From the NCBI GenBank assembly GCA_023412435.1, contig JAEYNS010000352.1, positions 1 through 7,018 on the forward strand: 7,018 bases of DNA, written 5' to 3'. This DNA comes from Actinomycetes bacterium. GTDB lineage: Bacteria; Actinomycetota; Actinomycetes; Propionibacteriales; Propionibacteriaceae. The notes under the pieces were generated by a model. It searched no databases. It was not told the origin of the DNA and was given only the letters and a program-made list of their open reading frames with translations. Every line of letters begins with the position of its first letter. Position 1 is the stretch's first letter. The translations under genes and the position numbers were made by a program. Of the stretch, positions 5,985 to 7,018 are shown piece after piece.

Positions 5985-7018
5985 TCAGTCCTGCCAGCGC
6001 GTCAGCGTGACCGAGAACTCGCCGGTGTTGTCCTCGAGGACGCCGTCGTTGACCTGCAGCGCCAGCACCCCGTCCGTCGGGCAGCGGAGCGTGGCGGAAC
6101 TGCCCAGCAGGAACGGCTCCCCCTCCCCCACCCTGCCCAGCAGGGCGCGGTGGGCCGCGGTTCGCAGCGCGGCACCCGGCACTATCGCTCCGTCCCGCAG
6201 GCGCACCCCGTCCGGTCCGCCGCGGGTGGTCGGTGAGGCGTCCACCGCGCCGGCGATGCCTGTGGCGCTCACCCGGAACTGCTGGCCGGCAGTGCAGGCG
6301 AATCCCGAGTCCACCCATGACTCGGTGGCCGGCACGATCAGGGTGAGGGTCCCCAGGTCATCGGCGGAGAGGTCGTCGCGGGAGCTGAGCTCGACGGTCA
6401 GCGACCCGCTCGGATCGGTGTCCGCGAGGCTGTTGGTGCCGAGCATCAGCTCGCCGTCACCGGGACAGACCAGCGTGAGGGTGTCGCCGACGAAGAACCA
6501 GTCCGCGTCCACCCGACCCAGCAGTGCCTCCAGCGGGGCCCTGCGCACCGGCGCCGCTTCGTCGAACCAGCCCGCCGCGCCGTCGGGACCCGCGGTACGC
6601 CCGTCGACGGACAGCTCTCCCGACGCGGTCAGCGACAGCACGCGCCCCGCCGTGCAGGCCACCCCGGTGGGCGTCACAGGGCTGTCGACGATCACCGTCG
6701 CGCCGATCGGCTCCGGGCCGGTTGGCGACGGCAGGAGGGTCAGCGACGGGGACACCGTGGGGACGGGGTTCTGCGGGGCATTCCCGAGCAGCAGCCAGGC
6801 GGCGATGCCCGCCCCGACCGCCAGGACGGCGACGCCGCCCACGACCAGCGGCAGGCGATTTCGGGACGTCGAGGAGGGCGCGACCTGGGGCGGCGCGAGG
6901 ACCACCGGCTCCAGGGGTGGGGGTGGGGGTGGCGGCGGAGGTGGCGGAGGTGGCGGCCGGGGTGGCTCGGGTTCCTCCACCACAGGTTCGGGCAGAGGCG
7001 GTGGGAGCGGCGGTGGGA
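5985..7018 (-). CDS. Membrane-anchored protein with polyproline tract and two LecA-like domains (5' end missing)
   Basis: The frame is open through the right edge. The GTG at 6983 is only an internal valine codon, because in-frame Pro-rich codons (PPPLPPPLPEP) continue to 7016. Residue numbers count from that codon. A polyproline tract (10-23) precedes one transmembrane helix (44-66) after the basic RNR, so the N-terminus should be cytosolic and the C-terminus outside. After a Pro/Ser/Thr-rich linker (67-95) come two repeats, ~96-200 and ~214-328. Both have ACTAG, GPDG, LLGRV, F..G....L.CP.DG.L.L and G.(F/L)(S/T)V. This order matches the galactose lectin LecA (PA-IL) of Pseudomonas. Cys110/Cys173 and Cys230/Cys301 are well placed for one disulfide per repeat. 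The likely role is binding of surface or external glycans. The missing cytosolic part could be a kinase or other signalling domain, as often sits before such linkers in actinomycetes, but nothing here shows it. Confidence 0.8.
   Translation of the reverse strand, partial: PPPLPPPLPEPVVEEPEPPRPPPPPPPPPPPPPPLEPVVLAPPQVAPSSTSRNRLPLVVGGVAVLAVGAGIAAWLLLGNAPQNPVPTVSPSLTLLPSPTGPEPIGATVIVDSPVTPTGVACTAGRVLSLTASGELSVDGRTAGPDGAAGWFDEAAPVRRAPLEALLGRVDADWFFVGDTLTLVCPGDGELMLGTNSLADTDPSGSLTVELSSRDDLSADDLGTLTLIVPATESWVDSGFACTAGQQFRVSATGIAGAVDASPTTRGGPDGVRLRDGAIVPGAALRTAAHRALLGRVGEGEPFLLGSSATLRCPTDGVLALQVNDGVLEDNTGEFSVTLTRWQD
6000..6698 (-). repeat. Tandem LecA/PA-IL-like lectin domains (protein-level duplication)
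   Basis: The membrane-distal copy (6000-6344) reads WVDSGFACTAG near its start and ALLGRVGEGEPFLLG, then VNDGVLEDNTGEFSV. The proximal copy (6381-6698) reads TGVACTAG, ALLGRVDADWFFVG and TNSLADTDPSGSLTV. The distal copy keeps Asp313 and Asp318/Asn319, which line up with the LecA calcium ligands Asp100 and Asn107/Asn108, in a loop two residues shorter. The proximal copy has Ser at the first of these positions. Confidence 0.65.
6914..6962. repeat. Low-complexity polyproline-coding tract, G-rich on the + strand
   Basis: The tract encodes 14 consecutive prolines (6915-6956) on the minus strand, built from a CCG-CCA-CCT repeat and a CCA-CCC repeat. The + strand carries GGGG, GGGGG and GGGGG runs one base apart (6914-6929), further GG pairs, and another GGGG at 6959-6962. 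This fits G-quadruplex folding of the template strand and makes the tract prone to length change by slippage. Confidence 0.7.

Noticed and set aside
6981..6983. GTG as start of the lectin-like membrane protein
   Set aside because: The same frame continues as Pro-rich coding sequence to the window edge without a stop, and no ribosome site precedes the GTG. The true start is off-window.

Overview
The window is very GC-rich with a strong third-codon-position G/C bias. Two start regions look leaderless, with TANNNT boxes 6-7 nt upstream of the start codon. The gene content includes a LacI-rich sugar locus, an RCK-RyR membrane protein and a proline-rich single-pass membrane protein. Together these point to the chromosome of a high-GC actinomycete (Actinomycetota); I cannot fix the genus. 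The window is densely coding: five genes (two cut by the window edges), no RNA genes, no mobile elements, no CRISPR. No stretch longer than about 115 bases lacks a gene.

Left part (1-3548) is a carbohydrate-utilisation locus. The 3' part of a glycoside hydrolase family 3 gene (beta-glucosidase/beta-xylosidase type) runs rightward and converges, with a 6-bp gap, on a leftward LacI-family regulator. That regulator is divergent from a second, rightward LacI-family regulator. The 114-bp divergent region (2424-2537) is the regulatory hub. It holds a 9+9-bp inverted repeat (TGTCGAAAC-N10-GTTTCGACA) next to the leftward start and paired AACGTT operator-like sites inside the rightward promoter. Each regulator therefore appears to have its own operator type. 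The first regulator has an atypical hinge without the usual leucine, the second a canonical one. The likely picture is a GH3 enzyme acting on short plant-type oligosaccharides, with two regulators controlling it, its off-window transporter or each other. The substrate (xylo- or gluco-oligosaccharide) is inferred only.

Right part (3549-7018) is unrelated to sugar use on its face. After a 7-bp GC hairpin and a short leader with an AGGAGG Shine-Dalgarno lies a 778-residue protein. It has N-terminal membrane helices, two degenerate RCK/TrkA-N-like Rossmann segments, a prokaryotic RyR domain, and a C-terminal region made of two copies of a ~55-residue 'GDW' module. Converging on it with only 3 bp between stop codons is the C-terminal part of a membrane protein. 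It has a cytosolic polyproline tract (14 consecutive Pro), one transmembrane helix and two tandem extracellular LecA/PA-IL-like lectin domains, each with a cysteine pair. These last two proteins are the most novel content of the window. Whether they work together is unknown, because convergent orientation is weak evidence for a shared function.
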